Source of the DNA: Phytoactinopolyspora alkaliphila
Lineage (GTDB): Bacteria > Actinomycetota > Actinomycetes > Jiangellales > Jiangellaceae
DNA: 64,000 nt
Direction of reading: 5' to 3'
Assembly: GCF_010550695.1 (NCBI RefSeq)
Contig: NZ_JAAGOB010000006.1
Location: 186,001 to 250,000, forward strand
A model generated the notes under the pieces. It saw only the letters and a list, made by a program, of their open reading frames with translations. It ran no database searches and was not told the DNA's origin. Of this stretch, positions 17,635 through 27,299 are shown piece by piece. The position numbers and the translations under genes were made by a program. Numbering within the stretch: position 1 is the stretch's first letter; every line of letters begins with the position of its first letter.

Positions 17635-18723
17635 TCAGCCGGTGAGAGCGCTGAGCGGGACCGGGGCGGGCCGCTCCGCCGTCGTGCCGACTGCGGCCCA
17701 TGCTCCCTGTTCCGCTGAGCGCAGGATCGACTCCATGACATCGAGCACGTGCAACGCCAGGGTGGCATTGGCTCGGGGCTCGCGGCCAGTCGGCGTCAAT
17801 GCGAGGTCGGCGAGACCGATGCCTCGCCCGCCGTCCAGGTAACCGGCGCTCGGCGGGAGGAGTTCCCAATCGTGTGCCGGCCGGTGGATGAGCACGTCTC
17901 CGTCGAACTGATTCGGGTCGGGAACCGTGAGGCTGGCCTCTTCGCCGTGCACCTCGATCGGTGCGGCCCGGGTCTTGGCTCCGTCGAAGCTCATGACCAG
18001 AGTGGACAGGGCACCCGATGCGTGTCTCAGGATTCCGGTCACGTGGGAGTCGACCGCTACCGGGATCGACTCTCCCGCACGAGGTCCGCGGCCGATCACC
18101 CGGCTGGCCCGCGTGTGGCTGGCGGCGCCGACGACGTCAGCCACCGGGCCGAGGAGCGTGACCAGCGCGGTGACGTAGTAGGGACCCATGTCCAGAAGCG
18201 GGCCGCCTCCTGGTTGGTAGTAGAAGTCGGGATTCGGGTGCCAGGCCTCGTGTCCCGGTGTGGTCATGGTGGCGGTCGCGGCCACGGGCCGGCCGATCAC
18301 ACCGTCGTCGATCGCACGTCGTGCTGTCTGCGTACCGGTGCCCAGGACGGTGTCCGGTGCGCACCCCACTCTGACGCCGGCTGCCAGCGCGGCCTCGACC
18401 ACCTTTGTGCCCTCGGCGGTGGTGGCCGCGAGCGGCTTCTCGCCGTAGACGTCCTTGCCTGCGGCGATCGCCTGCAACGCGATCTCCGCGTGCGCCGCCG
18501 GAACGGTCAGGTTGAGCACGACGTCGACGGCGGGGTGCGCGATGAGCTGGTCGACATCGAGAGCCTGTACTCCGCCCCGGGCGGCCGCGACCTCCTCGGC
18601 CCGGTGGTGTGCCAGGTCGGCGACAGCGACCAGGCGGAGTTGGGGCAGGTCCGCAAGGGTCGTCATGTACTGCGCCGAGATGTTGCCGAGGCCGACGATG
18701 CCTACGTCGAGCGGCTTGCCCAC
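17635..18723 (-). CDS. Gfo/Idh/MocA family oxidoreductase
   Basis: A 362-residue NAD(P)-dependent sugar oxidoreductase family protein. It has an N-terminal Rossmann fold (VGIVGLGNISAQYM), the EKP catalytic motif in DVYGEKPLA, and a C-terminal beta-sheet domain with GGGPLLDMGPYYVTAL, a typical substrate-side histidine-replaced motif. GTG 18723 has AGAGAGG upstream and lies 22 bases inside the ThuA gene, so the pair is co-translated. Gfo/Idh/MocA and ThuA genes are often paired in actinobacterial sugar utilisation loci. The substrate is unknown. Confidence 0.87.
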   Translation of the reverse strand: MGKPLDVGIVGLGNISAQYMTTLADLPQLRLVAVADLAHHRAEEVAAARGGVQALDVDQLIAHPAVDVVLNLTVPAAHAEIALQAIAAGKDVYGEKPLAATTAEGTKVVEAALAAGVRVGCAPDTVLGTGTQTARRAIDDGVIGRPVAATATMTTPGHEAWHPNPDFYYQPGGGPLLDMGPYYVTALVTLLGPVADVVGAASHTRASRVIGRGPRAGESIPVAVDSHVTGILRHASGALSTLVMSFDGAKTRAAPIEVHGEEASLTVPDPNQFDGDVLIHRPAHDWELLPPSAGYLDGGRGIGLADLALTPTGREPRANATLALHVLDVMESILRSAEQGAWAAVGTTAERPAPVPLSALTG

Positions 18724-19409
18724 AGGAGACCTCTCTCGATGATGGTGCGGACATTGGTGTCCTCCAGGACGTCGACGCTGTGCCCCGGCGTGGCGACGAA
18801 CACCCTGCCCTCCCCCCAGAGCCGGGTCCATACCGCCGGCGACGTGACCTCGCGGTGCCACGGATCCCACGGGCGTGCCTTCTGCGTAGTGGTAGCCAAG
18901 ACGTCGTTGAGGTTGTCGGACAGCACCCAGTACTGCTCGGTGACGAGATCGAAGTCGTCGATGCCTCGCGTGATCTCGTGGTCGCGTCCCAGCTCGGTGA
19001 TGTTGACGGTGTACGGGACGTAGTTGTTCTCCGGCCCGTCGCCCACCCGCTCATCGGGGTGCTTGCCGGGATGACTGGCGAACTGCCCACCTACCAGGTG
19101 GAGATAGTCCGACGTGTTCCGGTAGGAGTCGGCGATGCCCCCGTGCCAGCCGGCGAACCCGGCGCCCTGCCGGATCGCGGCCTCGAGACCGGTGAACTCA
19201 GCGTCCTCGATGGTGGCCATGGTGTTGCACTGCACGATGAGATCGACATCTGTCATGTACGACGAGTCGGCGTACACGCCCGGGCTGCCCTCCACCCGCA
19301 CGGCGAAGCCGTGGTCCTTGAGAAACGGGATGAACAGGTCTGTCGCTTCGACGGGGGAGTGGCCCTCCCAGCCGCCGCGCACCACGAGCGCGCTGCGCTG
19401 AACTTTCAT
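18702..19409 (-). CDS. ThuA domain protein (trehalose-utilisation type)
   Basis: A 235-residue ThuA/class I glutamine-amidotransferase-like fold protein. Diagnostic stretches are ALVVRGGWEGHSPVEAT at the start, GAGFAGWHGGIADSYRNTSD in the middle and ITRGIDDFDLVTEQYWVLSD later. ThuA proteins take part in metabolism of trehalose or other disaccharides (keto-sugar conversion). ATG 19409 has AGAGAGGA 9 bases upstream. It is first gene of the operon with the Gfo/Idh/MocA gene. Confidence 0.85.
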   Translation of the reverse strand: MKVQRSALVVRGGWEGHSPVEATDLFIPFLKDHGFAVRVEGSPGVYADSSYMTDVDLIVQCNTMATIEDAEFTGLEAAIRQGAGFAGWHGGIADSYRNTSDYLHLVGGQFASHPGKHPDERVGDGPENNYVPYTVNITELGRDHEITRGIDDFDLVTEQYWVLSDNLNDVLATTTQKARPWDPWHREVTSPAVWTRLWGEGRVFVATPGHSVDVLEDTNVRTIIERGLLWASRST

Positions 19410-19508
19410 GTACAGGCAATCCTCTCTGCCTCGGCTCGATCGGCCCGGCTGGCCCGCCGTCGTCTCACGTTAGTGGTCCGGCACTGGCGGAAGCCACCAG
19501 GCTCCATC

Positions 19509-22022
19509 TCAGCCGGTGATCATCGAGCGCACGTCAGCTGCTGAGACCGAGTCCAGGGCTCGGGCAGCGAGGTCTTGGCAGTGCCGTAGGTCGAGTTGAC
19601 GCACAGCTTGCTTGACCACGGGCACGGCGTACGGGCCGACGCTGAGCTCATCCACGCCGAGGCCGAGCAGCAGTGGCGCGGCGACGGGGTCCGAGGCCAC
19701 CTCGCCGCAGACGGCAACCCGGGTGTCCGTGCTTGCGGCAGCCCGGCACACCGAATCGATGAGGCGGAGGACACCGGGGTCGAGCGGGTCGGCCAGCGTC
19801 GACAGAGCGTCGTTGCCGCGTTCGGCGGCGAGCGTGTACTGGGTGAGATCGTTCGTCCCGATGCTGAAGAAGTCGACGTGCGGAACGAAGATCGCAGCCT
19901 TGAGCGCCGCGGACGGGACCTCGATCATGATGCCCACCTCGAGGTCATCGGGGCGGGTACCTTCCGTTCCGCCGCCGGCTTCAGCGAGGACCTCGTCCAG
20001 GATCCGGCGTGCGGCCAGGAGCTCGTCGACGGCGCTCACCATCGGAAACATGATGCTGACCGGATGGTCGGCGGCGACCCGGCAGATCGCGCGCAACTGG
20101 TCCCGCAACAGTTCCGGGCGGGCCAGTGCGAGCCGGAGCCCACGCACGCCGAGGAACGGATTGGCCTCGATCGGCTGGTCAACGTAGGGCAGCGGCTTGT
20201 CGCCGCCGACGTCGAGGGTGCGGATGATCGCACGCCGCCCGGACAGCGCGGTGACCACCGCCCGGTAGGCCTCCTCCTGCTCGTCGACCGACGGCGCCGA
20301 GTCACGCCCCAGGAACAGGAACTCGGTGCGGATCAGCCCGGCGAGGTCCGCGCCGTGGTCGGTAGCGGCGACTGCGTCTGCCACGCATCCCACGTTGCCC
20401 GCGACGTGGATCTCGGTGCCGTCTCGCGTGAGCGCGGGTTGCGCGGCCGCGGCCATCGCCTCGTCGAGGCGCAGCTCCCGGTCTGCTGCACGGCTCTTGA
20501 ACTCGATGAGAGTCTCGGCATCGGGATCGACGACGAGCTGACCCGTCTCACCGTCGAGCGCCACGATGGTGTCCTCCGGTGTGGCCAGCACCTGAGCGCC
20601 GGCGCCGACGACGGCCGGGATGCCACGCGAGCGCGCCAGGATGGCGCTGTGCGACGTCGGACTGCCGTAGGCCAGGACGATGCCGGAGACGACGTCGCGG
20701 TCGAGGAGCGCGGCCTGTGCCGGGGTGAGATCCGCCGCCACGAGGACTCCGGGACGTGGTTCGAACGCGGAGGAGCGGCCGAGCAAGGCGAGTAGCACCT
20801 GATCGTGGACGGCTCGAACGTCCTCCGCGCGGGCGCGCAGATACTCGTCGGTGAGTGCGGAGAGGTCCTCCGCGACGGCCTTCACCGTCGTCGACCAGGC
20901 GTGCGGGGCGGAGGCTCCGTCGTTCACCCGGCGGCGGACGTCGTCGAGAAGCTCGCTGTCGTCCATCAGCATCAGGTGTGCGTCGAAGACGGCGGCCTCG
21001 AACTCGCCGAGTTCCCGCGCGGTCCGGGCGCGCGTCTGCACTGTCTCCCGGCGAACCGTGGCCAGCGCGCTGCGGATCCGCCGCCACTCGGCGGTGGGAT
21101 CCGCGGCCGGCGCCAGATCCTCCGCGGTGAGCTTGATGACCGACGTTCCGGGTGTCCAGGCCGGACCGGCCGCGATGCCGGGAGACGCGGGGTACGGCCC
21201 ATCGCCTGAGCCGATCGCCGTGGCGCCGCCGGCCACACCGCTCGACAGCCCCGGGTGAGCGGCGCTGGAGCCGTCGTCGCCGGGGTCGTCGTCCGCCTCG
21301 TCGAACTGCCGGGCGGCCAGGGCCAGCACGTGGTCGACAGCCTCCTTGGCCTGGCTTCCGGTCGCGGTCACCTCGATCTCGTGCCCGCGCAGGGCTCCGA
21401 GCGTGGCGACCCGGCTGAGGCTGGCGCCGGGCACGGCGGGAGACTCGGTGGTGAGATTGCGCAGCTGTACTCGTGCATCCAGCGTTCGCACCTCGCCGGC
21501 AAGCCTGGCCGCGGGCCGGGCATGCAGGCCGTGCCGGTTGGCGACGGTGAACGTGGCCCGCGCGTCCGCGTCGCCGTGATCCTCGTCGACGGCCGAACTG
21601 GCGCCGGCGGCCGGACCGGGATGAAGGTGCGCCTGCTTCCCGGCCAGCGCGGCCACTGCCTCCGACTCGACCTCCGCCAGAGTGGCGCCACCGGCGGCCG
21701 CCACGGTGGCAGCGACGAGACCCTCGACCAGCGGGGCCGCGCACAGGCGCACCCGCGCCGCCACGCCGGGGTCGACGAGGTCCAAGGCGAGCTCCGCAGA
21801 GAGCAGGGCGCTTCCCAGGTCCATCAGGACGAGGACGCCATCCTCCCCGTCGACCTTCTCGATCGCTTCCTGAACCTGGACGGCGTCGGTGCCGAACGTG
21901 TGCTCGTCAAGACCCGCCGCGAGGGCGATGCGCACGTCCCGGCCGTGCAGCATCTCGCGTGCGATCTCGGTGGCTGCCCGGGCCAGGGCATGGCTGTGGG
22001 AGACGACGACGATTCCGACCAT
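19509..22022 (-). CDS. dhaM: PEP-dihydroxyacetone phosphotransferase DhaM, EIIA-HPr-EI fusion
   Basis: An 837-residue three-domain phosphorelay protein. An EIIA-mannose-type domain comes first (His9 in VVVSHSHALA), then an HPr domain (His167 in NRHGLHARPA), then a full enzyme I (His458 in AYGSPTSHSA, with C-terminal VCGEVASDP and PEP-binding barrel). It moves phosphate from PEP through EI and HPr to EIIA and on to the nucleotide in DhaL. Because EI is included, it needs no general PTS proteins. It starts 3 bases after dhaL ends. E. coli DhaM has a shorter EI part; the full-length EI here is notable. Confidence 0.93.
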   Translation of the reverse strand: MVGIVVVSHSHALARAATEIAREMLHGRDVRIALAAGLDEHTFGTDAVQVQEAIEKVDGEDGVLVLMDLGSALLSAELALDLVDPGVAARVRLCAAPLVEGLVAATVAAAGGATLAEVESEAVAALAGKQAHLHPGPAAGASSAVDEDHGDADARATFTVANRHGLHARPAARLAGEVRTLDARVQLRNLTTESPAVPGASLSRVATLGALRGHEIEVTATGSQAKEAVDHVLALAARQFDEADDDPGDDGSSAAHPGLSSGVAGGATAIGSGDGPYPASPGIAAGPAWTPGTSVIKLTAEDLAPAADPTAEWRRIRSALATVRRETVQTRARTARELGEFEAAVFDAHLMLMDDSELLDDVRRRVNDGASAPHAWSTTVKAVAEDLSALTDEYLRARAEDVRAVHDQVLLALLGRSSAFEPRPGVLVAADLTPAQAALLDRDVVSGIVLAYGSPTSHSAILARSRGIPAVVGAGAQVLATPEDTIVALDGETGQLVVDPDAETLIEFKSRAADRELRLDEAMAAAAQPALTRDGTEIHVAGNVGCVADAVAATDHGADLAGLIRTEFLFLGRDSAPSVDEQEEAYRAVVTALSGRRAIIRTLDVGGDKPLPYVDQPIEANPFLGVRGLRLALARPELLRDQLRAICRVAADHPVSIMFPMVSAVDELLAARRILDEVLAEAGGGTEGTRPDDLEVGIMIEVPSAALKAAIFVPHVDFFSIGTNDLTQYTLAAERGNDALSTLADPLDPGVLRLIDSVCRAAASTDTRVAVCGEVASDPVAAPLLLGLGVDELSVGPYAVPVVKQAVRQLDLRHCQDLAARALDSVSAADVRSMITG

Positions 22023-22025
22023 GAC

Positions 22026-22661
22026 TCAGCCCAGCACCGACGCGGCAGCCCGGAACAGCAGTGCGGCGCTCGTGGCGCCGGGATCCTGGTGCCCGACACT
22101 GCGTTCCCCAAGATAGGAGGCACGGCCCTTGCGGGCGGGCATCGGAGATGTGGCGTCGCGCCCTGCCTCAGCGGCGTCCGCGGCGGCCTCCAGCGCGGCC
22201 CGGAGGCTGGACCCGCCGGCCAGCGCCTCGTCGAGGGCGTCGGCGGCGGGGGCGAGAGCGTCGTACATCGTCTTGTCTCCGGATTCGGCCTTGCCGCGGG
22301 CGACGATGCCGTCGAGCCCTGCGCGTACCGCCTTGGCGAAGGTGTCGGCGTCGACCTCTGTGACCTCGCCACAGGCCGAGGCAAGCCGGAGGAAGAACGT
22401 GCCATACAGCGGCCCGCTTGCGCCTCCGACGGCGCTGACCAGCGTCATCCCAACATTCTTGAGTAACGCGGCACTGGACGGGGTCTCGGCACCGTCCAGC
22501 GCCGCGAGCACTGCCGCCATCCCGCGTTCCATGTTGATCCCGTGGTCTCCGTCGCCGATGGCGGAGTCGAGCCTGGTCAGCTCCTCCTTGTGCTCGTCGA
22601 CCAGGGCGGCGAACTCACGGACCCAGGCGTTCAGCCCGGACAGGGTGGCGGTTTCGGACAT
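22026..22661 (-). CDS. dhaL: Dihydroxyacetone kinase subunit DhaL
   Basis: A 211-residue all-helical nucleotide-binding subunit. The magnesium/ADP site shows as LDSAIGDGDHGINMERGM near residue 30, with the GGASGPLYGTFFLRLA and GDKTMYDALAPAADAL motifs following. ADP stays bound and is rephosphorylated by DhaM, then passes phosphate to dihydroxyacetone on DhaK. ATG 22661 begins 2 bases after the dhaK stop, so it is in the same operon. Confidence 0.94.
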   Translation of the reverse strand: MSETATLSGLNAWVREFAALVDEHKEELTRLDSAIGDGDHGINMERGMAAVLAALDGAETPSSAALLKNVGMTLVSAVGGASGPLYGTFFLRLASACGEVTEVDADTFAKAVRAGLDGIVARGKAESGDKTMYDALAPAADALDEALAGGSSLRAALEAAADAAEAGRDATSPMPARKGRASYLGERSVGHQDPGATSAALLFRAAASVLG

Positions 22662-22663
22662 GT

Positions 22664-23665
<1,002 letters not shown>

Positions 23666-23693
23666 GGTCACTCCACTGGCTCGGCGGGGCCGG

Positions 23694-24470
23694 TCAGGCC
23701 GGCGCGGACTCGGATTCGGGGGCCGGCTTTGTGGCCTGGACCGGCATGGCGATCTCGGGAATGTCACGTATCCGGGTGAGGGCCATGTAGACGGCCGCCG
23801 CGGCGATGCCGGCGGCGATCTCCGCCGCAAGGTAGACGGGCGCCTGTCCCCACTGCACGTCGCCGCCCCACAGTTGCTGGATGATCATCGGGCCCAGCGT
23901 GCGGGCCGGATTGATGGAGGCGCCGGTGGCCGGCGCCACGGGAATGATGGCAGCGAAGACCACCAGGCCGATGGCCACACCCGCGAAACCCGGAGCGGCG
24001 TTGCGGTGGATCACCATCAAGACGGTGAGCACCAGGATGAACGTGCCGACGAACTCGGCTGTGAACGCCTGGCCGGCCTCCACGCCGTCGCCGTAGGCGG
24101 CGATGCCCAAGCCGAGGTCACTGGCTCGGCTGCCGAGGACGCCGATGATCGCGAGCGAGCCGAGCACCGCGCCCACCAGCTGCGCGGCGATGTACTCGGG
24201 AACCTTCCGCCACGGGAACTGGCCGGTGACGGCCAGGCTGATGGTGACGGCGGGGTTGATGTGGTTGCCGGAGACGTGCCCGAACGCGTACACCGTGGCG
24301 ACCACCACCGTGCCGAACGCGAACGAGATGATCCCCAGGTCAGCCATGGTGAATGGGCTGTCCCCGTTGACGATGAGCGTGGCCGGTACGGCCCCGACGC
24401 CCACGAACACCAGGAACGCCGTGCCGAGTACCTCTGCCGCCAACTTCTGCGGCGTTCGTAGACCTTCCAT
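23694..24470 (-). CDS. glpF: Glycerol facilitator / aquaglyceroporin (MIP family)
   Basis: A 258-residue membrane channel with six helices and two NPA half-loops, [13 protein letters not shown] and [12 protein letters not shown]. The arginine after the second NPA is the selectivity-filter residue. ATG 24470 is preferred because GGAGG lies about 6 bases upstream; an open frame continues to 24560 but is unlike the family. It is first in the operon with dhaKLM, so it would admit glycerol or dihydroxyacetone. A glycerol dehydrogenase is not present in the operon, so dihydroxyacetone or another small polyol could be the true substrate. Confidence 0.9.
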   Translation of the reverse strand: MEGLRTPQKLAAEVLGTAFLVFVGVGAVPATLIVNGDSPFTMADLGIISFAFGTVVVATVYAFGHVSGNHINPAVTISLAVTGQFPWRKVPEYIAAQLVGAVLGSLAIIGVLGSRASDLGLGIAAYGDGVEAGQAFTAEFVGTFILVLTVLMVIHRNAAPGFAGVAIGLVVFAAIIPVAPATGASINPARTLGPMIIQQLWGGDVQWGQAPVYLAAEIAAGIAAAAVYMALTRIRDIPEIAMPVQATKPAPESESAPA

Positions 24471-24504
24471 CCAGGACCTCCATTGGCCCGTACTGGCCGA
24501 ATTA

Positions 24505-24523
24505 CATTCGGCATTGTCGAATG
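24505..24523. promoter_or_regulatory. Candidate IclR operator
   Basis: CATTCG (24505-24510), 7 bases, then CGAATG (24518-24523) is a perfect inverted repeat in the 72-bp gap between glpF and the divergent IclR gene. It is well placed to control both. Confidence 0.55.
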
Positions 24524-24542
24524 ATGCTCGAACATTACGGCT

Positions 24543-25343
24543 ATGTTTCACTTGTGGCAAGAGGTAAGCGACGATGAATCTGCGAGGCTTCAGGTGATCC
24601 AGTCGGTCGACCGCGCCATCCGTGTTCTCACCGCGTTGCAGGGCGCACGGCGGATGAGCCTGTCCGAACTCGCCGAGCGGCTGGAGCTACCTCCGCCCAC
24701 GGTCCACGGCATCGTGCGCACTCTCGTGGCGCACGGGATGGTGGTCCAGGACCGCAGCTCCAGCCGCTACCAACTCGGGCCGGCGGTACTGCGTCTCGGC
24801 AACGTGTACCTGGATACACTGGAGCTGCGCTCCCGGTCGATGGCCTGGGCCGAAGAGCTGGGGCGCCGGACCGGCTTTGCTGTGCGCGTAGGTGTACTGA
24901 TGGCCGAGGACGTCGTCATCATCCACCATGAGCCGCGACCCGACGGAAGCCGGCAGATGCCCGAGGTGGGCATCGTCATCCCCGCCAATGCGAGCGCACT
25001 CGGCAAGGCGATGCTGGCGTTCCTGCCCGACGAGACCGACGTCTTACTGGCTGGCCCACCGCTGCGAAGCATGACCGGAGCAACCGTCGCCGACCCTGAC
25101 GAGTTCCGCAGACAGTTGGCCGACGTGCGCAAGACCGGTCTTGCCTTCGAGTGCGACGAGGCCGTCCTCGGTGAGTCGTGCGTGGCCGGTGCCGTGTTCG
25201 ATTCGACCGGCCTGGCCGTCGGCGCGGTGGCCGTCGTCGTTCCCACCACGGAATGGCCGGTCAGCGACGCCGTGACCGAAGCCGTCCGGACCACGGCGAG
25301 GACGATCTCCAGGGAGCTCGGTGCCACGCGCTGGCCCGGGTGA
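24543..25343 (+). CDS. IclR family transcriptional regulator
   Basis: A 266-residue regulator. It has an N-terminal winged helix-turn-helix (QSVDRAIRVLTALQG, then SLSELAERLELPPPTVHGIV) and a C-terminal GAF-like effector domain with ALGKAMLAFLP and GLAFECDEAVLGESCVAGAV, both strongly family-typical. ATG 24543 is taken as start; it lacks a clear ribosome site, and GTG 24594 just before IQSVDRA is an alternative. It is divergent from glpF-dhaKLM, so it is the likely repressor or activator of that operon, responding to a three-carbon metabolite. Confidence 0.9.
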   Translation: MFHLWQEVSDDESARLQVIQSVDRAIRVLTALQGARRMSLSELAERLELPPPTVHGIVRTLVAHGMVVQDRSSSRYQLGPAVLRLGNVYLDTLELRSRSMAWAEELGRRTGFAVRVGVLMAEDVVIIHHEPRPDGSRQMPEVGIVIPANASALGKAMLAFLPDETDVLLAGPPLRSMTGATVADPDEFRRQLADVRKTGLAFECDEAVLGESCVAGAVFDSTGLAVGAVAVVVPTTEWPVSDAVTEAVRTTARTISRELGATRWPG

Positions 25344-25360
25344 TATCTCGCGTGCGCGGG

Positions 25361-25419
25361 TCTGGCTCCGAGGAAGCGTGGTGTTGTGCCGATCTGGTTC
25401 CGAGGAAGCGTGGTGTTGT
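25361..25419 (+). repeat. Tandem repeat, two 27-base units, period 32
   Basis: TCTGGCTCCGAGGAAGCGTG plus GTGTTGT at 25361-25387 recurs at 25393-25419 with a single C-to-T change. The units are separated by 5 bases. Confidence 0.85.
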
Positions 25420-25476
25420 CAGGGCGACACCAAGCTTTCATGGAACCAGCCCAGCACAGCCGGTCAGTGACGTCCC

Positions 25477-25680
25477 CTACGGCGCTTCGTGAGCAGCCAT
25501 GCGTAGTCGAGCGGCGATGGAGTCGGTCTCCGCCACTGTCAGCGCCGGCACCGGGGCCCCACCTCGTACCGCCGTCGTCAAGGGTGGCGGCCACGTGAAA
25601 GTGCACGTGCGGAACCGTCTGGTGGGCGGGCTTACCGCGAGTAGGCCGTCGTGCGGTGTCAGCCGAGGTGTTGAGGTAGA
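25477..25680 (-). pseudogene. HIT family gene remnant, frameshifted
   Basis: On the minus strand one frame reads GKPAHQTVPHVHFHVAATLD, which is the HIT triad with its usual QTVPHVHFHV context. After LDDGG the family-like tail (ETDSIAARLRMAAHEAP then stop at 25477) continues in a different frame. Upstream of about 25680 no HIT-like N-terminus is recognisable. So this is a 3' fragment with at least one frameshift, not a working hydrolase. An intact HIT gene is at 4507-4950. Confidence 0.55.
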
Positions 25681-25867
25681 CGGGCGGCATGGGCGCGGCT
25701 GCCTGGCCCGTCGGATGGTGCTGGCTCTGCGTTCTGGGGGTGTGCCGGGTGGAAAGGGCGAAGGTCCTGGGTGACCGTTCCATCGTGTGGTGTGCCGTGT
25801 GAGAAAGCGCCGGGAGTCCTGGTGATCCTGCGGTCGTGAGGCGAGTCGTGAACGGATCTGCCGATTG

Positions 25868-25965
25868 GGCCGGCCGGAACTCGCACGGCTGGTTCCACAC
25901 CGTGCGTGATGATCGTCGTGGGAGGTTTGGCCGATCGGCGGCCGGTTGTGATGATCGTCGTGGGA
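25868..25965 (-). repeat. Dispersed intergenic repeat, copy 2, with 18-base direct repeats
   Basis: GTGATGATCGTCGTGGGA occurs at 25906-25923 and 25948-25965. Read on the minus strand, 25871-25914 aligns with 4321-4364 (33 of 44 bases, same length), with the outer blocks GATCATCAC and the AGCCGTG...TTCCGGCCG segment nearly identical. Confidence 0.5.
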
Positions 25966-25997
25966 AAACGAGCCGGATGGCTGGGTCGGGCTCCGGG

Positions 25998-27062
25998 TCA
26001 GTGCAGGGGAGTCGGCTCTGTGGGGGTTGCCGGTTGCAGCATCAGTGGCGTGTTCGGCGCGGTTCGGTCCATGCGTCGCCTGGTGGCCAGCCACACGCCT
26101 GCGATCAGGGCGGCGACGATCACCGGCGCCAGCAGGATGACGGCGCGGAAGAGCAGCACGGTCGGCAGTGCTTCGCTGACCGTGGCACCGGCCACGACGA
26201 GCGCGCCGACAAGGGTCGCCTCGGTGGAGCCGATGCCGGCGGGCGTCGGCACGGTCGCGGAGAGCGCCGTTCCGGCCGCATAGGAAGCCATTCCGGCGGC
26301 GACGCTGACCGGCACGCCGAAGCTGTTCACTGCGGTGGCGAACCCCACGGCGAGGCAGAGCATGGCGACCACCTGCGCGGCCAGGGCGCCCGCGGCCATC
26401 ACCGGCCGCGCGCGAGCTGCGGCGACGACGTCCCCGGCGGCGGAGAGAGCATGCCGCACACGTTCGGCGATCGTCTGCCTCGTGCGTCTCCGAGTGGGGT
26501 CCCCCGGCACCACGCCGTTCGGGCTCGAGTCCGATTGTTTCGCATGTGGGCGCCGCCACGGTGGTACGCGCCACCGGTGCGTGACGCCCTTGGCGGCCCG
26601 GCCGATCTGGCGGGCGATCGAGGGTCCGGTGAGCGCAAGCGCTCCACTAGCCAGGATGACGACACCGACCAGCGGCGCGCCTCCCTGAAGCCACGCTGCG
26701 CCGAAGATGAGCCCGCCGACGTGGGCCACCGCACCCGCGGCAGCCCACAGCGCGACGACGGCCGCAGCGGCGGTGGTGGAGGCGCCTCCCTTGCGCAGGG
26801 CGGCCAGGAAGACGCCGGCCGCACCCACGCCCCCGGGCACCACGCGATTGGTGACCGTGCCGCCGATGTGTGCGGTGGTAGCGCCCAGCCAGCCAAGGTG
26901 ACCTGCGGCGATGAAACGCTTGCCGACGATCGCCGAGACCGTTGCGAGGAGCCAGCTCGCGCCCACGAACACCGGAGCCCACGGGTTCTGGCTCATTCCG
27001 TCGACCAGGCTGGGCAGCGCCGACGGCAGCACGGCGATCCCTCCCACGGCGACGAGGCCCAC
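25998..27062 (-). CDS. Lysylphosphatidylglycerol synthase TM-region (UPF0104) family membrane protein
   Basis: A 354-residue integral membrane protein with about eight hydrophobic helices. The conserved motifs of the LPG_synthase_TM flippase-like family are seen: RVVPGGVGAAGVFLAAL, then TPAGIGSTEATLVGAL near the end. A charged loop (about 165-205) is rich in arginine and proline. The frame stays open upstream of GTG 27062 and continues with plausible first-helix sequence (CRIGVALLFVGLVAVGG) but offers no ATG, GTG or TTG there, so the N-terminus may be truncated or start at a rare codon. It is probably a lipid or polyprenyl-lipid transporter; the substrate is unknown. Confidence 0.75.
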   Translation of the reverse strand: MGLVAVGGIAVLPSALPSLVDGMSQNPWAPVFVGASWLLATVSAIVGKRFIAAGHLGWLGATTAHIGGTVTNRVVPGGVGAAGVFLAALRKGGASTTAAAAVVALWAAAGAVAHVGGLIFGAAWLQGGAPLVGVVILASGALALTGPSIARQIGRAAKGVTHRWRVPPWRRPHAKQSDSSPNGVVPGDPTRRRTRQTIAERVRHALSAAGDVVAAARARPVMAAGALAAQVVAMLCLAVGFATAVNSFGVPVSVAAGMASYAAGTALSATVPTPAGIGSTEATLVGALVVAGATVSEALPTVLLFRAVILLAPVIVAALIAGVWLATRRRMDRTAPNTPLMLQPATPTEPTPLH

Positions 27063-27299
27063 GAAGAGCAGCGCGACGCCGATGCGGCAGGCGTGACGCC
27101 GGCTTACGCGTGCGCGCCAGGCAGTGCTCTGGTCCGCCCGTGGTGGGGCGCGGAACTGCTCTGCACCACGGGCGTCGCCATGTGACTCAGTAGAGATGCC
27201 GATGCGTCAGGATAGGACGAAATCAGGCCCGAAATGAAACCCCGATTGTGAACAGCGCCGCAGATCTCGTGCCCATGCCTGCCGATCAGTACAGGAGTA

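Larger units (their letters stand above)
25344..25997. other. Gene-poor region with repeats and a HIT remnant
   Basis: This 650-base stretch has no intact gene on either strand. It contains a 27-base tandem duplication (25361-25419), the remains of a HIT gene (about 25477-25680), and two copies of an 18-base word in a zone related to the intergenic repeat at 4.3 kb. It looks like an old insertion or deletion scar. Confidence 0.6.
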
